A program made the position numbers and the translations under genes. A DNA stretch of 64,000 nucleotides from an uncultured Rubritalea sp. (GTDB lineage: Bacteria; Verrucomicrobiota; Verrucomicrobiia; Verrucomicrobiales; Akkermansiaceae): NCBI GenBank assembly GCA_937132085.1, contig CAKZNV010000107.1, forward strand, positions 1 through 64,000, in the 5' to 3' direction. This document shows, in pieces, positions 8,722 through 17,304 of this stretch. A model generated the notes under the pieces. It had not been told where the DNA came from and did not search any database. It was given only the letters and a program-made list of their open reading frames with translations. Each line of letters opens with the position of its first letter. Position 1 is the stretch's first letter.

Positions 8722-11544
8722 ATGGGTATTGCTTGGCAGAAAATAGTTCCTAATGGTGGTAGAGTCTTTATTGGAGGGGGGGCATGTGTGCCATTTGCGT
8801 TAGTGAATGATTTGCTGAGTCAGTATGAAAATTTCCATGATGTTGAGCTTTGTCATGTTCATACCTTAGGTGATATTCCTTGGGTAGATCCTAAATATAA
8901 GGGAGCATTTAGAACCAATACGTTTTTTATGAGTCGGTCTATCCGTGGAGCGGTGGAGACTGGACAGGCTGACTACACACCGAGTCCCACATCTGACATT
9001 CCTAGGTTGTTTGAAGTTGGAGCATTGAAGTTAGACGTTGCTTTAGTCCAGGTCAGCCCACCCGATGAGAATGGGATGGCATCTCTAGGTCTCAGTGCGG
9101 ATGTGATCTGTTCAGCGATCAAGAATGCTAAAGTAGTGATCGCTCAGGTAAATAAATACATGCCGAGAACGCAGGGAGATACCGTGGTGTCGATGAAGAA
9201 ATTTAAGTATGTTATCACGCATCATGAGAAGCTGGTGACGAAGGATAAGTGGATTTACAGTGATGAACATCAGCAAGCAGCAAGATATGCGGCTCAGTTG
9301 ATCGATGACGGGGCTACGATCCAGGCTAGTCTAGGTAATAGTCCTCAAGCCGTTTTAAGTATGCTGCATAAGCACAAGAATCTTGGTATACATACAGGGT
9401 GTTTTACCAACGGGATGATGCGTTTGATGAAGGCTGGTGCTGTGGATAATAGCATGAAAGCTCAGCAGAGGGGGCTCTCTGTAGCATCTCATGTGCTAGG
9501 TTCTAAGGAGCTGTATCAGTTTATCAGAGAGACTAATGAGATCTCTATGCACCGTAGTGAATATACTAATGACCCTAACAGAATAGGTAAGATTAAAAAT
9601 ATGGTAGCGATCAACGGTGCAAGAGAGGTGGATCTAACAGGTCAGGTTGTTAGGGATTCACGAGGTCATCATTTTTATGGTGGTATTGGCGCTACGCAAG
9701 ATTTCATCCGTGGAGCATCGATGAGTAAAGGTGGGCGACCTATTATCGTTCTTACATCGACAGCTGAAGACGGTAGTAGCTCAAGAATCGTAGCGGGTCT
9801 AACAAGTGGAAGCGGAGTCTGCACCTCACGTGGTGACGTGCACTATGTAGTGACAGAATATGGGGTAGCGAATCTGTTAGGCCAATCAATTCGCCAGCGT
9901 GCGTTGCGTCTAGTAGAGGTGGCGCATCCTAAGTTTAGAGAGAATCTGTTAGAGGAGGCTAGAGAGCTAGGTTGGTTACCTAAGATCTTTTCAGTTTCGC
10001 CTACGAATATGAATTTGGGTGGTAAGGAAATTGATTTACAGAAAGCGGAATTTGGCGGCATGAAGTATGTGGTGCGTCCGTTACACCCTAGTGATCTTAG
10101 ATTACTGCAGAGGTTCTTTTATACTCAGGATGAGGAGACGTTGAGGTTGAGATTTGGCCATGATATGCCTGAATTAGATGAGTCATCGGCGTATAGTATG
10201 ACATCTGTTGCTCAGGATAAAGACTTGGCTTTAGGGGTGTTTTACGAGAATAAATTTAATGAAGAACTGAGAGCTACGGGGAGATTTTATCTTGATGCTG
10301 GTGGTGAATCGGCTGAGGTGTCATTTCTAGTGCATGAGAAGGCTAGGCGAATGGGGATAGCGAACTTTCTGTTAGGAGAAATGGCAAAAGTTGCGGTGAA
10401 ACGTGGAGTGAAGAAGTTCTGGGCAAGCGTGCTGAAGAGGAATAAATCAATGTCGCAGCTATTTCTTAATATGGGGGCGGAACGGAAAGTGTATCTCGGT
10501 GAAGATAGCGATGAGTTCTGGATGGATACCAGTAAGCTGGTGAAGGCTAGTAAGTCATTTAAAAAGAAAAAGGACAAACTGGATTCTAAAGTAAGTGAAA
10601 CGAAAAAGAAGAATGATGGCTTAGGGATTTATCGTTCTGAGAATCTGCTTCGTCATGAGACTGGGCCGATGCATCCAGAGTCTGTAGAGCGCTACAAAGC
10701 TGTGCTAGACATGCTGTCTCATTCTAGGTTTAAAAGTAAAAAGATCAAAGGCAGGAGAGCTCAAATTACCGATATTACCTTGGCGCATAGCCCCGATTAT
10801 CATGACCTGACTCGCTACGATATTGATAACTTTGCCGAGGTGCTGAGGACTGGTGACACGTCGATCTGTGAGGACTCTTATGACGTGGTGATGGAGGCAA
10901 CAGGAGGTGTGCTTTCCGCCGTGGACCAGGTGATGAGTGGGGAGATAAACCGAGCATTCTGTGCAGTGCGTCCACCGGGGCATCATGCTAGTCGAGCTGT
11001 GGGGATGGGGTTCTGTATATTCAATCACGTCGCTATCGCGGCTCGCTACGCTCAGAAAACTCACGGTATTGAGAGAGTGGCTATTCTGGATTGGGATGTG
11101 CATCACGGCAATGGGACACAAGATATTTTCTACGAAGATGGGAGTGTGTTTTACTTTTCGACCCACGAAGATGGAATCTTCCCCCACACTGGTCATGCGT
11201 CTGAGACAGGAGCTAAAAAGGGCAAGAACACGACATTCAATATTCCACTCAAGGCTGGAGCGGGTGATGCGCAAGTCATCGAGGCTTGGAACGCTCCTCT
11301 GTATAAGAAACTGAAGAGATTTAAGCCGGATATCATTCTGGTGTCTGCAGGCTTCGATGCCTCAGAGCCAGACCCTCTCGGTGATTTTAAAATGACTCCA
11401 GGCGGATTTAGTCAGCTGACAACAATAGTGCGTGGCTATGCAGATGAGTTTTGTAATGGTCGATTGGTTTCGGTCTTAGAAGGTGGCTATAATCCACAGA
11501 GCTTAGCTGATTGTATTAAAGCGCATTTAAAGGCGATGCGCTAA
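8722..11544 (+). CDS. Three-domain fusion: acetyl-CoA hydrolase/CoA-transferase + GNAT + HDAC-family deacetylase
   Basis: A 940-residue cytoplasmic protein. Residues 1-440 are an acetyl-CoA hydrolase / 4-hydroxybutyrate CoA-transferase fold (GGGACVP, SLGNSPQAVL, GGIGATQDFIRGA, TEYGVANLLG). Residues about 446-600 are a GNAT acetyltransferase (VRPLHPSDLRLLQRF, VHEKARRMGIANFLL). A Lys-rich linker follows (SFKKKKDKLDSK). Residues 633-940 are an arginase-fold histone-deacetylase-family domain with its zinc and catalytic residues: RPPGHHA near 749, DWDVHHGNGTQ near 789, SAGFDASEPDP near 874 and LEGGY near 918. I prefer the ATG at 8722, which has GGAG five bases upstream; a GTG at 8692 would add ten residues. 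CoA-transferase/GNAT fusions are known; the added deacetylase is unusual and puts acetyl-CoA chemistry, protein acetylation and deacetylation in one chain. Confidence 0.9.
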   Translation: MGIAWQKIVPNGGRVFIGGGACVPFALVNDLLSQYENFHDVELCHVHTLGDIPWVDPKYKGAFRTNTFFMSRSIRGAVETGQADYTPSPTSDIPRLFEVGALKLDVALVQVSPPDENGMASLGLSADVICSAIKNAKVVIAQVNKYMPRTQGDTVVSMKKFKYVITHHEKLVTKDKWIYSDEHQQAARYAAQLIDDGATIQASLGNSPQAVLSMLHKHKNLGIHTGCFTNGMMRLMKAGAVDNSMKAQQRGLSVASHVLGSKELYQFIRETNEISMHRSEYTNDPNRIGKIKNMVAINGAREVDLTGQVVRDSRGHHFYGGIGATQDFIRGASMSKGGRPIIVLTSTAEDGSSSRIVAGLTSGSGVCTSRGDVHYVVTEYGVANLLGQSIRQRALRLVEVAHPKFRENLLEEARELGWLPKIFSVSPTNMNLGGKEIDLQKAEFGGMKYVVRPLHPSDLRLLQRFFYTQDEETLRLRFGHDMPELDESSAYSMTSVAQDKDLALGVFYENKFNEELRATGRFYLDAGGESAEVSFLVHEKARRMGIANFLLGEMAKVAVKRGVKKFWASVLKRNKSMSQLFLNMGAERKVYLGEDSDEFWMDTSKLVKASKSFKKKKDKLDSKVSETKKKNDGLGIYRSENLLRHETGPMHPESVERYKAVLDMLSHSRFKSKKIKGRRAQITDITLAHSPDYHDLTRYDIDNFAEVLRTGDTSICEDSYDVVMEATGGVLSAVDQVMSGEINRAFCAVRPPGHHASRAVGMGFCIFNHVAIAARYAQKTHGIERVAILDWDVHHGNGTQDIFYEDGSVFYFSTHEDGIFPHTGHASETGAKKGKNTTFNIPLKAGAGDAQVIEAWNAPLYKKLKRFKPDIILVSAGFDASEPDPLGDFKMTPGGFSQLTTIVRGYADEFCNGRLVSVLEGGYNPQSLADCIKAHLKAMR

Positions 11545-11613
11545 AATTTTGGATGATCTGAAGATTTTTAAATAAATATGCCTCTTACTGGCGTTCTATA
11601 GTATACTAAGATT

Positions 11614-12537
11614 ATGAAAACTTTTAAACCAACTTTAGCCGGAACTCTCTGTGGCTCAGTTCTGATGTCAGCTATTTCAGCATCACTCGCTGTAGCAGCT
11701 CCAATAGATATAGCTGGGACTGAAACTCTGCTTAAACAACTAGACAGCGAGGACTATCTAGAGCGTAATGCTGCACAGAGTGAACTAGGTAAATGGGTTC
11801 AGAAGGCAAACAAGAGTCAAGTAAAGGAACTACAAGCATTCTCTGATCTGACCGACTCACCAGAGGTTAGAGAGCGCATACGTGACGTTATCGATAAGAA
11901 TGCTTATATTCCCGTGCCTAATACTCGTGGATTTATGGGGATCCAGATGAACCCGATGAACGGTGGAGTAGGGATTGCTGCTGTGGAAAGGGGACAAGCT
12001 GCTGAGAAAGCTGGTCTTCAGCCTGGAGATGTGATCATAGAGATGGATGGTAAAGATTTAACTAAGATGAATCAAAGACCTGATGAGGCTCTGAATTACC
12101 TTAGAAACTATGTTCAAAAGAAAAAGAAGGGTGAGAAACTCCAGCTTAAATTTAAGCGTGGCGGGAAATTGATGGAGAAAGATCTGAAGCTAGGTAGTCG
12201 TGAAGACTATGAGAAGAACAATAACATGCAAGGTTTCCAGGGGAACCAGTTTATCATTCCTCCAGGTGGGCAGAATTTTCAACTTCAAATAGCTCCTGGA
12301 GCAAATGGTAGACTCCAAGTTTTACCACAGAGGCTCAACGCTGAAGATCGTGCTCAGATAGAGAAAGACATGAGAAAGATGATGGAGCAGATGAAGAAGA
12401 ACGGAAATAAGTTAGAAATGAAAGATGGAGAGCTGAAGTTAGAGTTCAATTTCGGACCTAAGCCACTGCCTGCTAAACCAGAAAAGCCAGCTAAGCCTGC
12501 AGCACCGGAAAAGAAACCGGCTGAACCTAAGAAGTAA
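11614..12537 (+). CDS. Secreted PDZ-domain protein
   Basis: A 307-residue exported protein: signal peptide to about residue 29 (ending SLAVAA), a small helical region, then a PDZ domain at about 103-195 (GFMGIQMNP, AEKAGLQPGDVIIEMDGKDL). A Met/Gln/Asn-rich segment and a Lys-, Pro- and Ala-rich C-terminus (about 290-307) follow. There is no protease domain, so it is not a DegP-type enzyme and may serve as a peptide-binding adaptor in the periplasm; this role is inferred. A strong terminator follows the stop. Confidence 0.75.
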   Translation: MKTFKPTLAGTLCGSVLMSAISASLAVAAPIDIAGTETLLKQLDSEDYLERNAAQSELGKWVQKANKSQVKELQAFSDLTDSPEVRERIRDVIDKNAYIPVPNTRGFMGIQMNPMNGGVGIAAVERGQAAEKAGLQPGDVIIEMDGKDLTKMNQRPDEALNYLRNYVQKKKKGEKLQLKFKRGGKLMEKDLKLGSREDYEKNNNMQGFQGNQFIIPPGGQNFQLQIAPGANGRLQVLPQRLNAEDRAQIEKDMRKMMEQMKKNGNKLEMKDGELKLEFNFGPKPLPAKPEKPAKPAAPEKKPAEPKK

Positions 12538-12545
12538 ATTTACAT

Positions 12546-12583
12546 AAAAAAAGCCGTGCTAGTCATTTAGCACGGCTTTTTTT
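12546..12583. terminator. Bidirectional rho-independent terminator
   Basis: An A-run, the perfect stem AAGCCGTGCTA / TAGCACGGCTT with a short GTCATT loop, and a T-run of seven. It lies between the convergent PDZ gene and dapF and can stop transcription from both sides. Confidence 0.9.
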
Positions 12584-12600
12584 GTTTGAAAAAATAGAGA

Positions 12601-13413
12601 TTAAATCTGCACGTCGCCCTCGAAGACTAGGTCTGCTGGGCCAGTGAGTGTCACATTGGAGAAGTTCTCGTTGCCATCATGCTCGAACCCGATCTCTAAC
12701 GTGTCTCCGCCAGCTACGTCTACCTTTACAGGTGAAGTAGCGCCAGTGAGGAGGTGGTGAACGATCGCTGCTGCACACATTCCAGTGCCACAAGCTAGAG
12801 TCTCACCCTCAACTCCACGCTCATAGGTGCGGATAGCGATGTGATTGTCTGCGAGAACTGCTGCGAAGTTTGCATTTGTGCCATTTGGCGCAAAACGCTC
12901 GTGATAGCGGACTGCTGCACCGTTTTTGATCACGTCTAGGTTCGGTAGATCATCTACGAAGCTGATCGCATGTGGGACACCTGTGTTGAGAACGTGGACG
13001 TCTGCACCGAGTGAATCGATTTTACAGTCTGCATTCATGTCGAGATCAAATGGATCTGACATAGCGATACGGACGTTTTCGCCGATCATTTCTGCGGTGA
13101 GTGTGCCAGCGATAGTTTCAAAGCTAACAATGTCTTTTGCAGCGCCATCGAGCTGAGCAGTGAATCTGCCAAAACAGCGAGCGCCATTGCCGCACATTTC
13201 AGCTTCTCCACCGTCTGCATTGTAGTAGCGGAATTTATAGTCAGCTCCAGCTTCAGCCGGTTCTACAGCCAATAGGCCATCAGCTCCGATACCGCGGTGA
13301 CGGTCACAGAGAGACTCTATTTGCTCATTTGAGAGCTGTATTTTGAGGTCACGGTTGTCGATTACGATGAAGTCATTTCCAGCACCGTTCATTTTGTAGA
13401 AGTGGAGTAACAT
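12601..13413 (-). CDS. dapF: Diaminopimelate epimerase
   Basis: Interconverts LL- and meso-diaminopimelate in the cytoplasm for lysine and peptidoglycan synthesis. The 270-residue sequence starts with the family signature YKMNGAGNDFIVID and carries both catalytic cysteines: Cys74 in MCGNGARC and Cys208 in ACGTGMCAA. It stands alone, divergent from the dehydroquinate-synthase-like gene with about 164 bp between them. That gap holds an inverted repeat (13468-13505) that may be an operator for one or both. Confidence 0.95.
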   Translation of the reverse strand: MLLHFYKMNGAGNDFIVIDNRDLKIQLSNEQIESLCDRHRGIGADGLLAVEPAEAGADYKFRYYNADGGEAEMCGNGARCFGRFTAQLDGAAKDIVSFETIAGTLTAEMIGENVRIAMSDPFDLDMNADCKIDSLGADVHVLNTGVPHAISFVDDLPNLDVIKNGAAVRYHERFAPNGTNANFAAVLADNHIAIRTYERGVEGETLACGTGMCAAAIVHHLLTGATSPVKVDVAGGDTLEIGFEHDGNENFSNVTLTGPADLVFEGDVQI

Positions 13414-13467
13414 GTGCTCTATATGTGATGGGATAAGGCATTTGTCAACTTTTTAGGCTGTCCTGAT

Positions 13468-13505
13468 TGTGTGAAATTCAGCCCTCAGTGCGCATATTTC
13501 ACACA
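13468..13505. promoter_or_regulatory. 10-bp perfect inverted repeat between divergent genes
   Basis: TGTGTGAAAT at 13468-13477 is the exact reverse complement of ATTTCACACA at 13496-13505, separated by 18 bases. It lies upstream of dapF and of the cyclase gene, where an operator would be expected. The right part also holds CGCATATTT, whose reverse complement AAATATGCG occurs twice upstream of the cbb3 operon. Regulatory role is inferred. Confidence 0.4.
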
Positions 13506-13577
13506 TAGTTTTCATTTTTTGTTATTTTATCTAAGTAATCTTACTGATAGAACGTATCTTTAGAAGACGTAATACAA

Positions 13578-14753
13578 ATGGCCATGAACGAGAGAGTAGA
13601 AAAAGATTACACCATTTCGCTTAATATTAAGCACAGAATTCGCTTTAGCAGAGATGTTTTTAACGAAGCCAACAGACTACTAGCGAGTCTTCTGGAGAGT
13701 AATGGCCACGCTAAAGTCCTAGTCTTCCTAGAGCAAGCTGTGGCTGTCGAATTTCCTCAGCTCAAGGAGAAGATAGAGACTTACTTTGCCAGCACACCAG
13801 GTCTAGACCTGAAAGCGGTCAAAATAGAGGTAGGCGCTGAAGAATGTAAGAGGAATGAAAAGGTGCTACGCAGAGTCTGGGACGCTGTAGAAGAGCATAA
13901 GGTAGACAGACATTCGTATATTTTTGCCATCGGAGGAGGAGCGTTCCTCGATGTGATTGGTTTCGGGGCTGCTACCGCTCACCGTGGAGTCCGGTTAGTC
14001 AGATTCCCGACTACGACATTGTCTCAGGACGATAGTGGAGTCGGTGTGAAAAATGGTATCAATGCTTTTGGTAAGAAGAACTGGATCGGCTCATTCGCCG
14101 TTCCTTATGCAGTCGTCAATGACTTCGCTTTCCTCCACACTCAACCTGAAAAGGTGCGCCGTGATGGACTGATCGAAGCTGTTAAGGTGGCACTCGTTAG
14201 AGACGGGGCATTTTTCGACTGGATGGAAGACAATGCTAAGTTACTCACCAATCTACGCCCACACGCACTGGAAGAAGCGATCGAGCGCTCCGCTATCTTA
14301 CATGCTGAGCACATCGCTCTGGGGGGAGATCCATTTGAGACAGGTAATAGCCGCCCACTCGACTACGGTCACTGGGCTGCACATAAACTTGAGCAACTCA
14401 CAGATTTCGCACTCAGTCATGCTGAGGCAGTAAGCATAGGACTAGCTCTGGATACCGTCTATTCTTGGCGATCCGGCAGACTTACTAAGGTAGAAGCTCA
14501 TCGAGTCCTAGATCTACTAGTAGAGCTAAAATTACCACTTTACGATGATGCTTATGAGCTGAAGGATGAGTCAGGACGCCGAAAAGTATTCTACGGCCTA
14601 GAAGAATTCCGCGAGCACCTAGGCGGCGAACTCACCATCATGCTTCTAAGAGGTCTCGGCACAGGAGAAGATGTGCATTCTATGGATGAAAGCCTGTTAG
14701 AGTATTGTATTAAGTATTTGCAGGATTTTAGTAGAGATAAGGTTGGAGTTTAA
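13578..14753 (+). CDS. Sugar-phosphate cyclase, 3-dehydroquinate synthase-like (EboD-like)
   Basis: A 391-residue member of the dehydroquinate-synthase fold: NAD-binding IGGGAFLDVIGFGAATAHRG, then FPTTTLSQDDSGVGVKNGIN, the Glu-Lys pair in LIEAVKVAL, and metal ligands around HAEAVSIGLALD. The usual AroB motif DSSVGGKTG is replaced here by DSGVGVKNG, and FGKKNWIGSF replaces the normal loop. This divergence suggests a sugar-phosphate cyclase outside the AroB clade, resembling the EboD group as I recall it, although no other ebo genes are present here. Its substrate is therefore uncertain. The true aroB may lie elsewhere; aroC is at 21 kb. Confidence 0.75.
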   Translation: MAMNERVEKDYTISLNIKHRIRFSRDVFNEANRLLASLLESNGHAKVLVFLEQAVAVEFPQLKEKIETYFASTPGLDLKAVKIEVGAEECKRNEKVLRRVWDAVEEHKVDRHSYIFAIGGGAFLDVIGFGAATAHRGVRLVRFPTTTLSQDDSGVGVKNGINAFGKKNWIGSFAVPYAVVNDFAFLHTQPEKVRRDGLIEAVKVALVRDGAFFDWMEDNAKLLTNLRPHALEEAIERSAILHAEHIALGGDPFETGNSRPLDYGHWAAHKLEQLTDFALSHAEAVSIGLALDTVYSWRSGRLTKVEAHRVLDLLVELKLPLYDDAYELKDESGRRKVFYGLEEFREHLGGELTIMLLRGLGTGEDVHSMDESLLEYCIKYLQDFSRDKVGV

Positions 14754-14886
14754 GGGGGAGGATTCTAACTTAAAGTCGTAAGTGGAATAATAGTTGAAAG
14801 ACGACAAGTTACATACTGAAATGTTATGACTAAAACGTGCGAGTAATTTTATTGCGAGTGAACAGATACTAGCCATTATCGACGCT

Positions 14887-15393
14887 ATGATTAAAACAAT
14901 AATGATATTGCTGTTAGTATGCTCTAGCATGGCTCATGGTAGAATAGGTGAGACTCTTGAAGAGTGCCGCAAGAGATACGGTAAAGAAACTGAAACTAAG
15001 AATGGCGCTGTGCTCTTTACTAAAGCAGAAGTTTGGGTAGTTGTTGTCTTTTGGAAAGACAAGGTCCATAGAATCGGTTTTATGGTAGCAAGCGATGAAG
15101 GCAAAGGGAAAGCCCTTTCTGTAGTTCAAAGAGATGCCTTACTAGAAGCTAATAGACCGAGTGATGGCAAAGGTAACAAAGTAAAATGGGAGAGGTCTTG
15201 GGATGGATTAGATGCTCTACATGCGAGATGGCGGACAGTTGATAAAAGCATGTGTGCTGAGTATGCAGACAATGCCTTAATAGTGATTACTAAGAAATTT
15301 AAAGATCATTTAGTCATCTTAGAAGAAGCCAAGAAGAAGAAAAACGCTACTGAGAAAGCTACCAAAGAAAAAGAAGCTCTTAAAGATTTTTAG
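14887..15393 (+). CDS. Small exported protein of unknown function
   Basis: A 168-residue protein with a signal peptide (MIKTIMILLLVCSSMAHG). The mature part begins RIGETLEECRKRYG, a pattern I have seen in small verrucomicrobial secreted proteins, and ends in a Lys/Glu-rich helical, probably coiled-coil tail (residues about 140-168). No catalytic motif is recognised. It is the first of three AT-rich genes between the cyclase and the tandem repeat. Function unknown. Confidence 0.65.
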   Translation: MIKTIMILLLVCSSMAHGRIGETLEECRKRYGKETETKNGAVLFTKAEVWVVVVFWKDKVHRIGFMVASDEGKGKALSVVQRDALLEANRPSDGKGNKVKWERSWDGLDALHARWRTVDKSMCAEYADNALIVITKKFKDHLVILEEAKKKKNATEKATKEKEALKDF

Positions 15394-15457
15394 CTATTTC
15401 AAAACAAATAAGGTTGAACCCTCAGTAGAACTAAAAACTAAGGGGCTAATAGAAAAT

Positions 15458-16135
15458 ATGAAAAAACAGACATTTAATAAAAGAGATGATCTACCAAATG
15501 ACTTTGATGAGTATTTAGATAATCTACCTAAATTTCATACTGGTGGTTGGGAACTATACTCTAGGAACGATTTACTAGAAGTTATCAATTTTAATGGCAT
15601 TATGGTGGAACGTTGGAACCTTCCGAACGCATTTGCCGATTTTCATAATAATATCGTAACGACCAAAGTTAAAGGTTATGCAGCAAGCTCTGAAACTTTA
15701 TCTGACATGTGCACAATAGGATCTCTAGATGGAGATTATATTTTTGTTGGTATGAACCAAGTGTGGTTTTATCACCACGAGAATCATTGCTTAGAATTAC
15801 AATCTAGCTGGAGTGATTTTTTAGACAAATGTGTCGATCTTGAAGTAGGTTTAATTTTACCTGAGCTAGTAGGAGAATGGTTGCCGATGTCATCCGAAAC
15901 TGAAAATGATGAGATGTTTGAATATTTATGCCCTAGGCTTGAACTTCGGTCAAATAGTGAAGCCGTTCAATATGTAGGAGTGCATAAATCTGAATTAAAC
16001 TGGGGGGTTGAAGGAACTAAAATACATCTGAAGGCGTCTAATATTAGCCTTGAATATAACTTCAATCTAGAAAGTAATGAGCTAGATATTCGGTCAGTTA
16101 GTGGAGATTATCACTGTCATTACATTAAAAAATAA
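15458..16135 (+). CDS. Unknown protein, possibly SMI1/KNR4 (SUKH)-like
   Basis: A 225-residue soluble protein without signal peptide. The stretch SLDGDYIFVG followed by VWFYHHENHCLEL and a Trp-x-Asp-Phe segment (SSWSDFLDKC, residue ~130) resembles the core of SUKH-fold proteins, which include many immunity proteins against contact-dependent toxins. The C-terminal 80 residues look like a separate beta-rich domain. No toxin gene is adjacent. The SUKH link is a weak pattern match only. Confidence 0.45.
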   Translation: MKKQTFNKRDDLPNDFDEYLDNLPKFHTGGWELYSRNDLLEVINFNGIMVERWNLPNAFADFHNNIVTTKVKGYAASSETLSDMCTIGSLDGDYIFVGMNQVWFYHHENHCLELQSSWSDFLDKCVDLEVGLILPELVGEWLPMSSETENDEMFEYLCPRLELRSNSEAVQYVGVHKSELNWGVEGTKIHLKASNISLEYNFNLESNELDIRSVSGDYHCHYIKK

Positions 16136-16199
16136 GAATGTAATAAACTTGGCTAAAACCTCTATATAACTAAGATTCATCAGACTGCTCTTTAAAAAT

Positions 16200-16685
16200 A
16201 TGCACCTATTTCCTCAGATCAACTTCACTAAACAATACACACTGTCAGTCGAAGAACTTGAGCAGCGTCTTAGGAATAATAAGATGGCTTTGGTTGAAAT
16301 TTCTAAGACGACTAAATCCTCATCTCAACTTTTCCAACTTCAATGGAAGTCTGGGGGTAAATATGATGAACTAGGTCCATTAATAACATTTGATGTTTCT
16401 GAGAACACAAGAGGAAGTCAAATCGCAGGGTGTTTTTCGCCTGCAATAATGATGCGTAACAGTCTGGGCTTGTTCTATCTGGCCACATTGGGGTTATTAA
16501 GCTTATCTGTGTATTGTTTCATGCAAAGTGTAGATGGTAGCTTCTATATTTTATCGTTAGCTTTATTATTTATAGTATCTAATCTGTGTTGGCATACGTT
16601 TCTCATGTTTCGATTTCGAAAAGTTAAGAGCATTCTACTTAATAAAATATCGCAAATTGAATTAACGAGATCTGTTCCTCTGTAG
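16200..16685 (+). CDS. Unknown membrane protein, two TM helices
   Basis: A 161-residue protein with a soluble N-terminal half (residues 1-80) and two predicted membrane helices at about 86-107 and 111-135, then a short basic tail. No family recognised. It follows the SUKH-like gene by 64 nt and shares its AT-rich composition; the two may be transcribed together. Nothing visible suggests a specific role. Confidence 0.5.
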   Translation: MHLFPQINFTKQYTLSVEELEQRLRNNKMALVEISKTTKSSSQLFQLQWKSGGKYDELGPLITFDVSENTRGSQIAGCFSPAIMMRNSLGLFYLATLGLLSLSVYCFMQSVDGSFYILSLALLFIVSNLCWHTFLMFRFRKVKSILLNKISQIELTRSVPL

Positions 16686-16711
16686 TTTGTTTTGAGGTGA
16701 GATCGTTTGTT

Positions 16712-17297
16712 GGCTGTGCATAGTCTAATCAGTATAAAGTTCACCTTCAGAGAACGCTGGTGTAGATGGGGTGGTAATAGGGATGCGTCGCTGTGGCTCC
16801 TTTCCCTATTCTGGTATAAATTTCCCCGACTGGGGAAAGGGGAGTTGGTTTCGATATGGTTTCGTGACGACGAGAATTCCTAATCCTAGATGTTTGACAG
16901 TTAATCATTTGAATGAGCCCTTTGTGGAGTAATGGTGCTGCATAGTCTGGTCAGCATAAATTTCACTTTCAGAGAAGGCTGGGGTAGATGGGGATGGTAA
17001 TAGGGATGCGTCGCTGTGGCTCCTTTCCCTATTCTGGTATAAATTTCCCCGACTGGGGAAAGGGGAGTTGGTTTCGATATGGTTTCGTGACGACGAGAAT
17101 TCCTAATCCTAGATGTTTGACAGTTAATCATTTGAATGAGCCCTTTGTGGAGTAATGGTGCTGCATAGTCTGGTCAGCATAAATTTCACTTTCAGAGAAG
17201 GCTGGGGTAGATGGGGATGGTAATAGGGATGCGTCGCTGTGGCTCCTTTCCCTATTCTGGTATAAATTTCCCCGCTTGGGGAAAGGGGAGTAGGTGG
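16712..17297. repeat. 223-bp tandem repeat (about 2.6 copies) with paired palindromes
   Basis: Three copies of a ~130-bp core begin at 16719, 16941 and 17164 (CATAGTCT), separated by a ~93-bp spacer that is itself repeated, so the period is 222-223 bp. Each core has two palindromes: AATAGGGA...TCCCTATT (16776-16810 in copy 1) and TTTCCCC-GACT-GGGGAAA (16821-16838). In copy 3 the loop is GCTT but the stem is kept. The copies are nearly identical, suggesting recent duplication. The paired palindromes resemble BIME/REP structures mobilised by RAYT transposases. No other gene is seen in this 620-bp gap. Confidence 0.85.
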
Positions 17298-17304
17298 GCT
17301 TTAT

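Noticed and set aside
16712..17297. Possible CRISPR array
   Set aside because: The unit is 223 bp with repeated, not unique, spacers, and no cas genes are present. It is a tandem repeat.
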